From Ascaris suum (lineage: Eukaryota; Nematoda; Chromadorea; Rhabditida; Ascarididae), in NCBI GenBank assembly GCA_013433145.1, contig CM024168.1, forward strand, positions 4,782,184 through 4,846,183: 64,000 nucleotides of DNA, in the 5' to 3' direction. The notes beneath the pieces are model-generated. The model saw nothing but the letters and a program-made list of their open reading frames with translations, did not search any database and was not told the origin of the DNA. Position numbers and translations under genes: made by a program. Shown here piece after piece: positions 36,203 through 48,000 of this stretch; the stretch's first letter is position 1; each line of letters starts with the position of its first letter.

Positions 36203-38404
36203 TGCCTCCAAGACGCACAACTCAGAGCTGGGCACCAGTGGAATGTGAGGTTATGCGCTCGAAGATGCAGTTTGCTGCCATCGGGAGCGGATAACGCAAA
36301 TGTCGCCTCTTCGAGGATTAGTTCCATCCCACTCCTTCTACCCTTACCACTCTCTCTTCCTCATCTTTTAAAAGACGCAATATTCAGCTGCTCAACACCG
36401 TACTCAGCTTGTTCTTCTTCGTCAAAAAACCTTCGTTTGCAAAATGAATATCCGTTATTACTCCATTGCTGCGGACGTGTAGAGCACCTGCTCGTAAAAT
36501 TTGTCGTATTTCACTTTATGGCATTTTTCTCATAGATCTTTTGCAGTAACTGTGCTGATGTGGTGACATTTCATTTATATCCCTTGGCCATTCGTCGCTC
36601 CAAATTATGTATGTGACAATAAAGGACTATTGCGAGTCCTCTAACGCTCACCTTTCTCCATTTTCCTCCCTCATCCCGTTTCCCCCTCTCAAAACCTCCC
36701 TCATTCTTCCCATCACACTGCTCTGATTCATAAAACCATTGCTATTTCGTAGCATTGATAGTTGAATATCAAAGGCGTTTGTTCAATATTTGATTGATGA
36801 TCTGCACCACTATTGTTTAGTCCTCTTTATGGCATTGGCTGCTAGTGAGTGAGGTAGTTCATTATAAAAATGCAGTGTCTTTTGGGAATAGACGAGAGGT
36901 GTTCCTATGATTTATAGCTCCTTTCATACTTTTTAGTTGTCTTTTAAAATCGCCATGTTAAATTGAGAGCGGATGTTTTTATGATGCTTTCAAAGCTCAC
37001 AATTTCTGTTTTGCAGAATACTCTTTTGGCATACATTTTAGTCATTATGCGCAAAACTTAGAGCGGCTCGAATATATGCCAACAAAAATAGGTAGGTAAG
37101 CGCGCTAATGGAAATAGTACGGTGTGCGCCTTTTAAAACTTCCATGTTCCAGTCGTTTTAGTGCTGATAAATCCACTTGAAAATTGATAAAAGGAATCCT
37201 GCGATATGCAGTGTATCATATCACCAAATTCTAGCTTCATTATTTGCTGGGTTGAAACCACTGAACAGACAGACGCAGACGCATACACGCACGGATAGGA
37301 TATTGGCGTAATAAGTATTGCAGCTAGACCTTTGCAAAAATGCATAAGAAATAGACCGAACGTGATCGGAGCCCACTAGGTGCATGTATGAATATGAGCA
37401 GTGAAAAAATAAAGTGCTTGATTGCTGGCGATGCAGCAATTGCTGTCCGGTCACTATTTGGTGTTGGCAGCAGTAGTGCTGATTGGCCACATATAAGTAC
37501 AATGAAGATTAGAAAGATGAGGACGGTAAGAAGATATCGTTAAATTAATGTATAAAAGTGAGGAACCTAAGCTAATATAAGAATAATTCTTCTCTATTGT
37601 GAATAAACCAGCTTTTTTTGAAAAGGCTGTTGTCATGAAGTGGATATAAAATTTCCACATACGCTCCAGTTAACCAATTCAGCTCGCTTTGGTAACTTCT
37701 GTTGGTGAATTACCATAATGGTACTCACTTCCCTGTGTTCTTATCGAAGTTATCACCCATTCGAATTTCCACTCAATGTCTTGATAGGTAAGGAATATGC
37801 ATCGATTCTGTGAGAATGACCATACCGCTTACTTAAAATCTGACACCTACCCCGAACAATCGTGCAGCAGGAATCCACATCCAAGCTTCCATAATGAATG
37901 TGTTCACTTCAGTAAAGATTCAAAGAGGAAGACTTTATTTGTTGGCACGTGAAATAAAATTTTAGAATGCATAGTAAGTAATACACTATGATGGAATGAA
38001 TAACTACCATGTCCAGCTTGAAGGGGAGTGGAGGAGGGAAAGAATTAAATGCAGAAGCATAACGAATACCAATTGGGATTTACGAATATAAACGCTAAGC
38101 CGATTTGACACAAATCAAGAATACAGCAAATTATTTGAGAGGAACATTTATCAAGTTCAGTGCTTGTTGAGCTATGAATGTTCATAATTTGTTCTAAAAT
38201 CGTTCCACTTTTCTCTTGAGAAAGTGATGACTTTACTGAGTTAAAAGATTTTGAAGGAAAACAAGAAAAAAATTGTTTTCTGGGTAAAATAAGGCTGTCT
38301 CATGAATTTTTGCAGCAGAAACAAAGAAAAATTCAAAATCTATCGCTGAGCTGGAAAAAGTCTCTCCAATGAGAGGTAAAAAGAGTGGAATTCCGGCATC
38401 CTAG
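36203..38404. other. No gene recognised
   Basis: Pyrimidine-rich tracts near 36340 and 36650-36720 and a sequence near 37240-37290 ending in ACAGACAGACGCAGACGCAT that resembles 445-500 and 59745-59770. Upstream exons of the candidate at 38405 were looked for and not found. Confidence 0.4.
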
Positions 38405-38579
38405 ATTCCCTACCCTCCATGAAACCATTGATTGTGCTCATAGTGACCTCATAGATACGAAGAGTGATGCACTTGCTTTACTGCTACATTTGAATCCGTA
38501 CGAATGGCGCTGTCATTTTATCCTTTTCAAAGAGCTTGATGAGATGAGGAAACAGTTTCAGGTAGCGAAAGTGGGATAG
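38405..38579 (+). CDS. Possible terminal exon of an unidentified plus-strand gene
   Basis: An open frame follows a CCTAG acceptor and reads FPTLHETIDCAHSDLIDTK, then a Leu-rich stretch, NPYEWRCHFILF, KELDEMRKQF and a TAG stop at 38577. AATAAA lies at 38630-38635, 51 bases after the stop, as expected for a short 3' UTR. I do not recognise the family. The acceptor is weak, no upstream exon was found, and a CAG/GTAGCG donor at 38562 offers an alternative end. It may be chance; its interest is its position about 260 bp before the receptor start. Confidence 0.3.
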
Positions 38580-38629
38580 TCGATAGGTGGTATCGCGAGA
38601 GGACGCTCGCAGACGCGTGTTGCGGTTCC

Positions 38630-38635
38630 AATAAA
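38630..38635 (+). promoter_or_regulatory. AATAAA polyadenylation signal upstream of the receptor gene
   Basis: A canonical hexamer 203 bp before the receptor ATG. It would serve the possible terminal exon ending at 38579. Between it and the ATG are CAG acceptor candidates ending at 38692 and 38729, suited to trans-splicing of the receptor mRNA, but none has a strong TTTCAG. Confidence 0.35.
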
Positions 38636-38838
38636 TGCCCTTTATTAATCTTGACATGCAGAAGCTCGTTCTCTTTGGCCCCCACTGATCAGCACTGAGG
38701 CCGTTGCTGCTCGGTTCTGAACCAGGCAGCTGGCCTTAAGCCCAACTAACTTCCCTTCACGTAAAGTGCCAAAGAACGGGCCTTTCTGGCGGATTCCGAA
38801 ACATAAAGCCTCCAAGCCGATGAGAAAAAAAGGCGAGG

Positions 38839-39030
38839 ATGCCGTGCTTACGCATTATTTTGTGGATGGTATTGTCCCTGCAGCTGAAGCAATCGTCATG
38901 CAACAAAGATGCGAGTCGTCTTTTTGAAGATTTGTTGGCCGACTACAATAAGTTGGTGCGGCCAGTGGATAATAATAGCGAAACACTCATCGTACGCTTC
39001 AAGTTGAAACTCTCGCAGCTGCTCGACGTG
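38839..39030 (+). CDS. unc-63: nAChR exon 1: start, signal peptide, N-terminal helix
   Basis: Residues 1-64. The ATG at 38839 opens a hydrophobic leader ([13 protein letters not shown]), then the family's N-terminal helix motif [17 protein letters not shown] and [10 protein letters not shown]. The donor is GTAAGT, phase 0. This is the only ATG that gives a signal peptide directly before the mature start, so I chose it. Sequon NNS at residues 45-47. Confidence 0.93.
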
Positions 39031-42000
39031 GTAAGTGCCAGCTTCTTTTTTTCGAGTTTTGGACTGAGTGCAGCTTTGTTTGTGGAGGTAGTGCTCAGAG
39101 GGTTTTTTCGAGCGAAATAACTATACGAAACACCGCACGACGAAACAACAGTAAACAATGCTATGTTTATTATGCGCTCATCCGTACACTGATATATGTG
39201 TGACCGTAATTCATAGAGCATTTAATTGGAGGCATTGTTCCTTGATCGTGCTTTGTGGTCTCCTCGATCAATGCACTTCACCCAGGATTAAGAATGATCA
39301 AATTCTGTTGTGCACTGGATCGCAGCAATAAGTGCTGAAAAATATTTATTTTCCATACAAACTGTATTTTCTTCCGACATTTGTATAATTGATCAGTTGC
39401 GTTCGCTGTTTTCTTTTTTTTTTATTTTGGTTATCTGGTGGGAACGTTTCCTCTGATGGGTTGAAGTGCAAAAAGTACTTACACTCTAACTTTCTTGGAA
39501 AATGATGCCACATTAAATAAAAAGTTGTAGATTTTGGTATTTCATTTGACTGCATCTGCACAAATCGTCTATATAGTGGGCGATCGCAGCGCTCTTTCTG
39601 ACACAATGCAAGTTGACGTTCAAGCTTTCTTCATCGCTTTAGCGTAGGAGTTGAGTCTTTTCCTCTCTGGTTTCATTAGGCATAGATTCGCATGCATCTC
39701 ACTCCCGCACGTTACAACAAACATTATTAACTGAGATTCGTCAAGAGCGGAATGACCACAGCTCATTGATGAAATTGACTCATACACGTTAAATATATGG
39801 ACATGTAGGGTATGGGATTAAGAAGATGCATTTCAGTTGCATACGCTGATAAATTTATCCAAAGCTCATCGATTGTCTTAGAGAGGTATACGCATGATAC
39901 AATATCTATGCCTGACGATACCTCTAAGAACAGCTGTTTGGCTAAAACGTTAAATGTATAGATCTGCTTGGCATGGGTGTGGGGAAATGGCGAGCAACCG
40001 ACCTGCTTGAAGGCTAATTAGGTATGCAAAGTGTGGATCACTAGGTGCATGTCCAGTTCTTTATGCAAAAAAAGGGGGGGGGAGCGGTGAACTTATGGGA
40101 TATTATGGACTTGTGCTGAGTATGAGAGAACAGAGTTGAGCAATAAAGCAGTAGCTATTCTCTTCTTCTCGATGCTTCTTTAATGTATTCTATTTCAGCA
40201 TGAGAAGAATCAAATAATGACGACCAACGTTTGGCTGCAACATGTAAGTTGCTTTCGATTCGGTTCGGGGGAAGTTAAAGTCTCAGTTCGTTATTTAACT
40301 GCCTATCCAAATCTAAACTGAAACCAGTTTACGTAGGAATTCTTCCACAACGCTGAGGCAAGCGGCAGAGTGAGGAAGTGAATATCAATTTAGCTATCAC
40401 CACATAATAGGAATCTATTGGTTGGTAGGGCTGTTGTCCGTTGTGCTGTGATGAGCATATTCGATCGCAATTATTATCAGCAGGTTGGAATTTCTGCGAT
40501 AGGGCGTCGTAAAAATTGCTGAAAAGTTTTGAAATAAGCGTGCGCAGCTGTCAAATCGAGAAAGAATGACATGTGCGTGCAAGACTTTGAATGTGTTGGA
40601 ATTGACTTATGCATCTAGTGATGGCGATCAAGCTGCTAGTACGCATTATTGATTCAGACAGTGTATAAAAAAAACGTTTTTGCACATGCGAAATTCAATC
40701 AAATGGAGCCAAAGAGAACGCAAGAGAATGTCTCAATCAATATTTAACAAGAATTACACCGCCACACTGAAACTAATTCATTTCCCATTATCTTAGGTTA
40801 TTTTAAAGCATTCACTTTGTCGCTTTTTTTTCGAAGTTAACGACACTCTTAGAGCTAAGAAAATTTTATAATCTAACGAGCGAATATATTTGCTGCATTC
40901 AGTAATTAAAACTAGATGCTAAAATTATGGCTGTTTTCGTTACTTTGAGATGTGAGCCATATTCATTGGTGAGAGCATAAAGCTTTCAAATATTTTCAGT
41001 AGTTAAATGCTTAAGTAACCTTGGAATTATGGAGGTATCATGAAGTAACATTTTCCTCTGAATATTTCTGATACTCTTTGCTTTCAAGCATTGTCAGTTG
41101 TTGAGATTCGTTAGCGTCCAACTTTCATATCCATTTAATACCTGTTTACTCAGCGACGAATCATCGGCTATAGCATAGACGCTGCACTGCGAATTTGCGC
41201 TGATCATGCTATGATCGCTCGTTGACGATCCTTTCTGCTACTGATTGCTCCATAGTCGACGTCGTCTTCCTTTCTGCTCTGTTGGTTGTTTATCGGAAAT
41301 AAGCAAACAAGTGCTGCGAATGTTACTGCATTATCCATATGCTGATCCGCTCCGCTCAAGCAGCGAAAATCTGTAGATGGTCAGAGGAGTCACAATGCTA
41401 GGGTGTTCCGGTGTGCTCCGTTAGGTGCTGCTTTATTTGCAGAGTTGGACGGACTACAAGCTAAAGTGGAATCCGGCCGATTATGGTGGTGTCGATGTGC
41501 TTTATGTGCCGTCTGAAATGATTTGGCTGCCGGACGTCGTCCTCTACAACAAGTTAGTAGAAGTTTCTTGTTGGCATTGTTTCTGAGTTCATAGCAATAC
41601 GATAAAAGTGAGCATCTTTGCTTTTTATCAGCCCTTTGTTTTATTTCTAATTTCTACGGACGCTTCAAAGAATCCTTACTTGTAGGGCTGTATAGCTGAA
41701 TACGATGAAAGAGATATACACGACAAGATTCTTGTAGTATCTATTGGGTTTTCAAAGAGATACCAAAAGTTCCTTGCGCAGAACAATACCCTCACCCCTC
41801 CCCCTCCCACCCCCCTCCTCTCTTCCATTACTGAAGCAATTTCTCTGTCTCATCGCTGAAACGACTCCACCTCCTCATTGTTACTCGTTTTCAAAAGAAA
41901 TGCGGTCAAATAGAAAGTGCTATAAAATTGTACAAAATGATGAATTGAACTACACAGGAGCCTATCACCTTCGACGTATTCGGTGCATTGTGCTGCAGTA

Positions 42001-45000
42001 CATATACCTAAGACTATTATGCTATTTAACCATTCCACAAATGAAGTTTAGCCATCTCACATTCTACTAATGTGAAGCCATATCCTGAGGACGGAAGGGG
42101 ACTTATTCTTATGCTCCTTGTGTCATGCAGAGGTGCAAATAATTGACACAGAATTGGATAGATATGTTTCATTATGCGTAGAAGGATACACATTGAGTAC
42201 TTTGAACTTCTCAATAAGGAAGGCCAGGAGAACAAATAGTTATTACCCAGTCACATATCGTCTTCATCTGTCATCTCGTAAATGAGAGGTTGTTCAGCAT
42301 TATTGTACTAGTATTAAGCGATACCTTCATAAAGTATAACGATCGGTGGTATGGAAACGATCGAGCTGTCAGCCACAAAACTTCCTGCTCGCTTACCACT
42401 TTGAATGAACGTTGCATCAGCTTTGTGACTCGATTTTCAGTGCGGATGGGAATTATCAAGTAACGATAATGACCAAAGCGAAGGTGTCGTCGAATGGCAC
42501 GGTCGAGTGGGCTCCACCAGCAATATATAAAAGGTGAATTGGTAGTCTCACTTGTCGCGTTGTTTCTTTTTTTCTGCCTCCACTGTATTCTTTTACGCTA
42601 ACAAAAATAAAAAGCACTTAGGCCATCCTGAAGTCGAGAGCGATCCGTTTGGACTGCGATCAGCATAAAAACTATGCGAAACTTCCCGATACTTGCACAC
42701 GGCTTTAACTGTTCTGACTGAACCGTTCTACTCATATCCACTTTACTCAGTGCTATATAACATTATTAGTGAAACGTGCTTCTTACTTTGACATCCAGCC
42801 CACTGGCAATATCTTTTAAAAGCGGGCCGTTTTGGCCAATCCATCTGGGCTAGAAAACATCGTTTAAGCTCTGGCTTTTTTCTCATTCACTTCACCAGCA
42901 TAATTTTGGGCCAGTTGCTTTTATTCAGCTGCTTGGCATCGCGGCAAAAAGTATATGAACATGAACAGCAAGAAAGAGCAAAACGTTTGCGAAACTACAG
43001 TTTGAGCTAACCGGCATTCAGTAGGTAGAAGTGGCCAAGGTGGATAGATCAGAATGACTGAGCAGTAGTTTGAAAGCTGAAGGAGGATGACATCTACAAC
43101 CGTAAGCCGAAATTATGCTGTTGAACTTCGCAGGGATCACAAACGGCAACTCATACCTTGCAACATGGTCGCTGAATAATTTTTTTGTTGATCTTGTCGA
43201 GTATTTGTTCCAGTTGATCAGCAAGTCGATCAACTGCTTATATAGAAATAAATGTGCAAAAACGCTACAACTCTGCAATTCGATCAAACATTATGATTCT
43301 TACTATTTGAGATTTCAGCATGTGCCAGATTGATGTGGAATTCTTCCCGTTTGATGCGCAAACATGCGAAATGAAGTTCGGTTCGTTGTGCTTCTTCCAT
43401 TCTTTTTGCTTTATTCACCTTTCGCGTTGCTGTCAAAGCGAACCATTGATAGGATGATCTCTTCATACAGTAGTTCTATTTCAACAGTTTGTTAATTATA
43501 CATACAGAAGTCTACTTAACACAAATGACCGTAAGTCTGTAGACAGAGAAACATGTGTATGGTTTGTTGCTTGTCTGTAGTCTGGAGACCGTAAGTCTTA
43601 GACAAAAATATGCATTGCTTGAGTGTTAAAGTGAGTGCAACGATTAATGTATAGAAGTTAACTGTTTTACGCATGAAATTGCGGAAAGTGATGGGAATAT
43701 CAAACATTCTCCTTTTAGTTGGTATATGGCAGTAGGTATAGAATTGCTTACTTCGAGTGGAGTAGTTTAGGCTGTGGCATTTTATGTTGAGCATAACGTT
43801 GCAATTCTACAAATGAAGACCACCGCTCACAATTAGAAGGTTACTCGAATGCGTAGCTCTATCATTTGCTCTTCAAATAATTTCGCCCGATACATACGTG
43901 TAAAAGAGCGTATGCAGAAACGGAAAGTACAGAAAAGTGGAAAAGGATAATAAGGGAAAATTAAGCGAATCGCCATACTCATTTTCTCAAATTTTCCACG
44001 CACATGGCTCCTCTTATCTTAACAATTGGAAAACTTAATTGTCAATTGCTTAGTGTTGTTTTAATGTTTGAATAATAAAATGTTGTAGGATCGTGGACTT
44101 ACGGCGGTCTCGAGGTAGATTTAAAGCATAAGGATTCACACAAAGAAAGGGAGGAATTGGAGACTGTTCTTGGTCTAGATGGCGAATATGAAGAAACTGT
44201 ATGGATCGTTGACGAAGGTTGGTCGATGTTACAATTAACTCTCAACTAGTCACCTGTTGGATCAGCTTATGCAAGAAATGTGCTCAACCGTTATACAATT
44301 CAAAGTATATGAAATTGTCATGATGTTACTCCTGCGGTTTTATTTTGCCATCAAAGATTGTGGGCTATTACAGGGAATCTATCCGACTTTCCCTCATCCT
44401 CGGTCATTAAGAAACTTCTAAAACAGCGTACTTTCGTCACGAAAATAACTTTTTGAATAAAGCTTTTGAAAATAGAATTAATGTGCGATTTGGAGAGTGA
44501 AGGAAGGGTTCGGCAAGCACTTGTCGCATTCCTTTCATGAAACGGAGTTCTTTGCTCGCAATAAACCAGTCAATTTTCTGGTTATATTGAAGGTTGGCGT
44601 CTCCGAAATGGCGTTGCGAATCTGCAGTCACATATCGGGCGCGTTCTTGTAAGATAGGAGACAGTGCATACGGGTTAATAAAAGCTGGGAGGTATATTAA
44701 TAAAAGTTGAGAATGGTGAAAGGTATAAATGAAAACTTGAAGCGTTTCATTTGCCTTAGAGGTGTTATGCGCTGTAACCCACTCTGATAGCATGACACAT
44801 TCGACTTTTACATGAACCATTCATATTTGTATCTCCTGTATTCCAGTGGTTTCTTTTGAATCCAGATCCAGAGCTGTCTACGCAGCGAATGATGCTGACT
44901 AAATTCCACTGCCATTGGATTATTAGTTTCGATGCACGGGCATTCATGGTTAATTCTCTCACTCCAAAGATGTAACCGCCTCAGTAGTCAAAGTGAGCTA

Positions 45001-48000
45001 ACAAGCCGTTTTGTTACATCCGGGTCTTCCGTTTAGTTGTAACATCTCACACCATTTCCGCCATCAGATGGAAACACCTGGGAGAGCTCTTATAGCTTCA
45101 AAGTTTGTTATCGTTTGTTAATGACTGCTTATTTTAATTAAGTTATCTCCTAATAATGCCTACTGTCAATAAGATGAATAAGTTTCAGAATTAGTGCACA
45201 AGTTTTTTGTGCACCTTAAGTTTCAGATGGTGAAAATGAACAGTACCTTGCTATAATTTCTCATGATTTGATTGTGATGCACCTTAACGTTATATAAAGC
45301 AGAAAATCAAGGTGACCCTTCACTGAGGATGACGCGAAACGACTCAGTTGTTGATTATGTATAACTTGGAAGCAATTAAATCTTTTATATGATACCTGTT
45401 AAATTTCCCGATGCATCCCCGTCAAGTTTGCTATACACATGCTTTAAAATTCTTTCGAATTATATTCCTACGTAGATGCTTTTCTTCGATTTGCAGTGCA
45501 ACTGCAAATCTCGTGAATGGCTTATCGGCATATTGGCAGAGAGCGCGGATTAGTTTTATTCCTCTCTTAACGCATCACTGCCTGCATCAATCAGTCGGCG
45601 TACTCTAATATGACGGCTGTTGCAGGTATCGACTTGAGCGATTACTATCCGAGCGTTGAATGGGATATTCTTAGGGTGCCTGGGAAGCGCCATGAGAAAA
45701 GGTGAGTGGCACTTTTATAGTTTGTTCACATGAATATCAGCTAAACAACTGATCCAAATTATTGTAAAGTAATGCGATTTCTGCAAGATGAATGTACTAA
45801 GGTCCGGCTACCTTGCGCTAAACATTCATTTCATGACCTTCTTTTACTCTATGAAAGAGCGAGTCGTGTAAAATAAAGTCAACCCAAGTTCATGGGTAAG
45901 AGGAATGTTGGATGCTTTGCCACAGCATCCATCTGCTATGCACTGAGAACCAGTTGCATGTCATGAAATGTCATGCTCATGCATGAAGGCACATGCAGCT
46001 GAATGCTCCGGCTACGGCACATTTTTTTTCCAGCGGTCGGATGGCTAAGTGACGCGAAGAAGCTAGGACTTCGGGTTTTTTATATGAAAGCCCCGATTTA
46101 TTTCCGTCTTTGAGCCTTGTTGCATAAGAGCCCATGTTTTAGTTCGTCTTCGGGCTCTGTTTTATAAAGGCCCACCAACGTGGACAAACAGAATCAATGG
46201 AGCGCAAGTTCATTTTTATGTGTAAATCAGCCAAATTGCTCGATGAAAGCAAGGAAGGTGATGAGTCTAGAGGAATGCTTAAGCGCTGAAGGATCGATCA
46301 CTTCTAATGTATGTTTCAAAAACTGATAAAACAGGTGCAAGACCGGAACTTGAGCTTGTTCCTTAATAGATTACTGTAGCTATCCATCGCTGTACTCAAA
46401 GAAGCAAACATGTGTGCAAAATCTATAGAACTAATATGGGGCAGAGATCGGTATGGCACCGTGCCGTACAGCTGCTTAATTTCCATAGCTCAGAGGATAA
46501 GTGAAAGCTTCTTTGATGGCAAGTTGTTGCCTATTTCCATGCGTCGATAAAACCAACGAAACGATGAATGCAATGTGAAAAGAGCAAAAAATTCAAGTTG
46601 GACAAGGTTTTCAGTGAATGGAACCTATTTTGTTCTTTCAGTTTTGCTCTCGATAATTTCACTTCAACTAAAGTGATTTTGAGCTATAAATAAAACTGTT
46701 TGCATTTCAAAGGCGTGCTTACAATATGAAACTTTTACTTCAGTAAAAATGAGAGCATTCATGGGAGCTATATTAACTATGCGAGCATTTGTTTTTTATT
46801 TTCACATTTCTCTTAATTATACGCATCATAAGAAGTGCATCTTGTAAAGCTATGAAATACTTTTTTCTTCAATCCCAAACATTATCGATCCCAAAGCGGC
46901 TGAACATTTTTGAACCTACGATATGCTTTCTTATTATGTTTTCATTCCATAGGAGTCGATTAACCAATCTCTCTGAAAGTTGTGAACTTTACAAGAGAAA
47001 AATTTTTGCTTCATTATTCAACTTTCGTTTTGCGCTAGAGGAATACTTTCTGTCGATTTCACAATAAGTATCGTTAATACTATCAGTTGACAAGAAGAAT
47101 CGGAATTGATGGTCAGGGTCGGGAAGATTTCAAGAAAAGTCCTTAATTTCTGCAATTACTTTTCTTTTTTCGAGAGGAGTTGTACGTACTTGAAGGGATT
47201 TTTTTGAATCCATTTTAGCTGTTGAGTGTATATTATCGCGATTATCACTTGAAAACGTCAACTCTATCTGAAGTTCAGGGAATGTGATGAGCACGCTTTC
47301 AAAAGTTGATGCAAACTGATTGGTTTGCGAATATATTTGGGCGCTGTGAAGCATAAACATTTTAGCATCGTATAAATTAATCTGAAAGTTAGGAAACGGT
47401 TGGAAAAATAGAGAAAGCGAACATATAGAAGTGGAGCATTTTTATGATGCTGAAGTAAATAAACGTTTGGCGAGTGTTATTTATGACTAACTCTATAACA
47501 ATTACATTTTTATTCAGTGATTTCTAACCTTAAATAAGGTGGTCCCGGATTGTGCTGAAGTATGAAATAGGTCACATCGACCAGTAGTTCGAAACCTTTG
47601 CGAATACGCCTATCATTTCGTAACGTAGGTATGTAATGTGCTTAATTTCAGATATCCTTGCTGTGAGTCGCCCTTTATTGACCTCACTTATGAGATTCAT
47701 TTACGACGGAAGACACTTTTTTATACAGTTAATCTTATATTTCCTTCCGTCGGAATAAGGTTTGTTCGTTGAACAAAGTGGAACGTTTCGTTGAACTCAT
47801 ATTCTTGCCACATTAGGAAGCATTTCTCATCTGCTTATGGTGGGCAGCAGAATATTTTAATAGCTGATGCACTTGTTAGGCTTCAGTATTTTCTAGCAAT
47901 GTTGCTTCTCAAATTTTGTCAAGGTCGTTCTTCAATTAAATCCGGTTGTAGTGAAAGTCGTGACCAGATTCAACCTCTTTCCACATGATGATGGGTTAAA

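Noticed and set aside
41744..42070. 108-codon frame in receptor intron 3
   Set aside because: Driven by a C-rich tract (Pro/Leu-rich) and located inside a well-supported intron.
46033..46105. tRNA-like 5' half (GTCGGATGGCTAAGTG)
   Set aside because: No T-arm GGTTCRANNCC box and no acceptor pairing at the 3' side.
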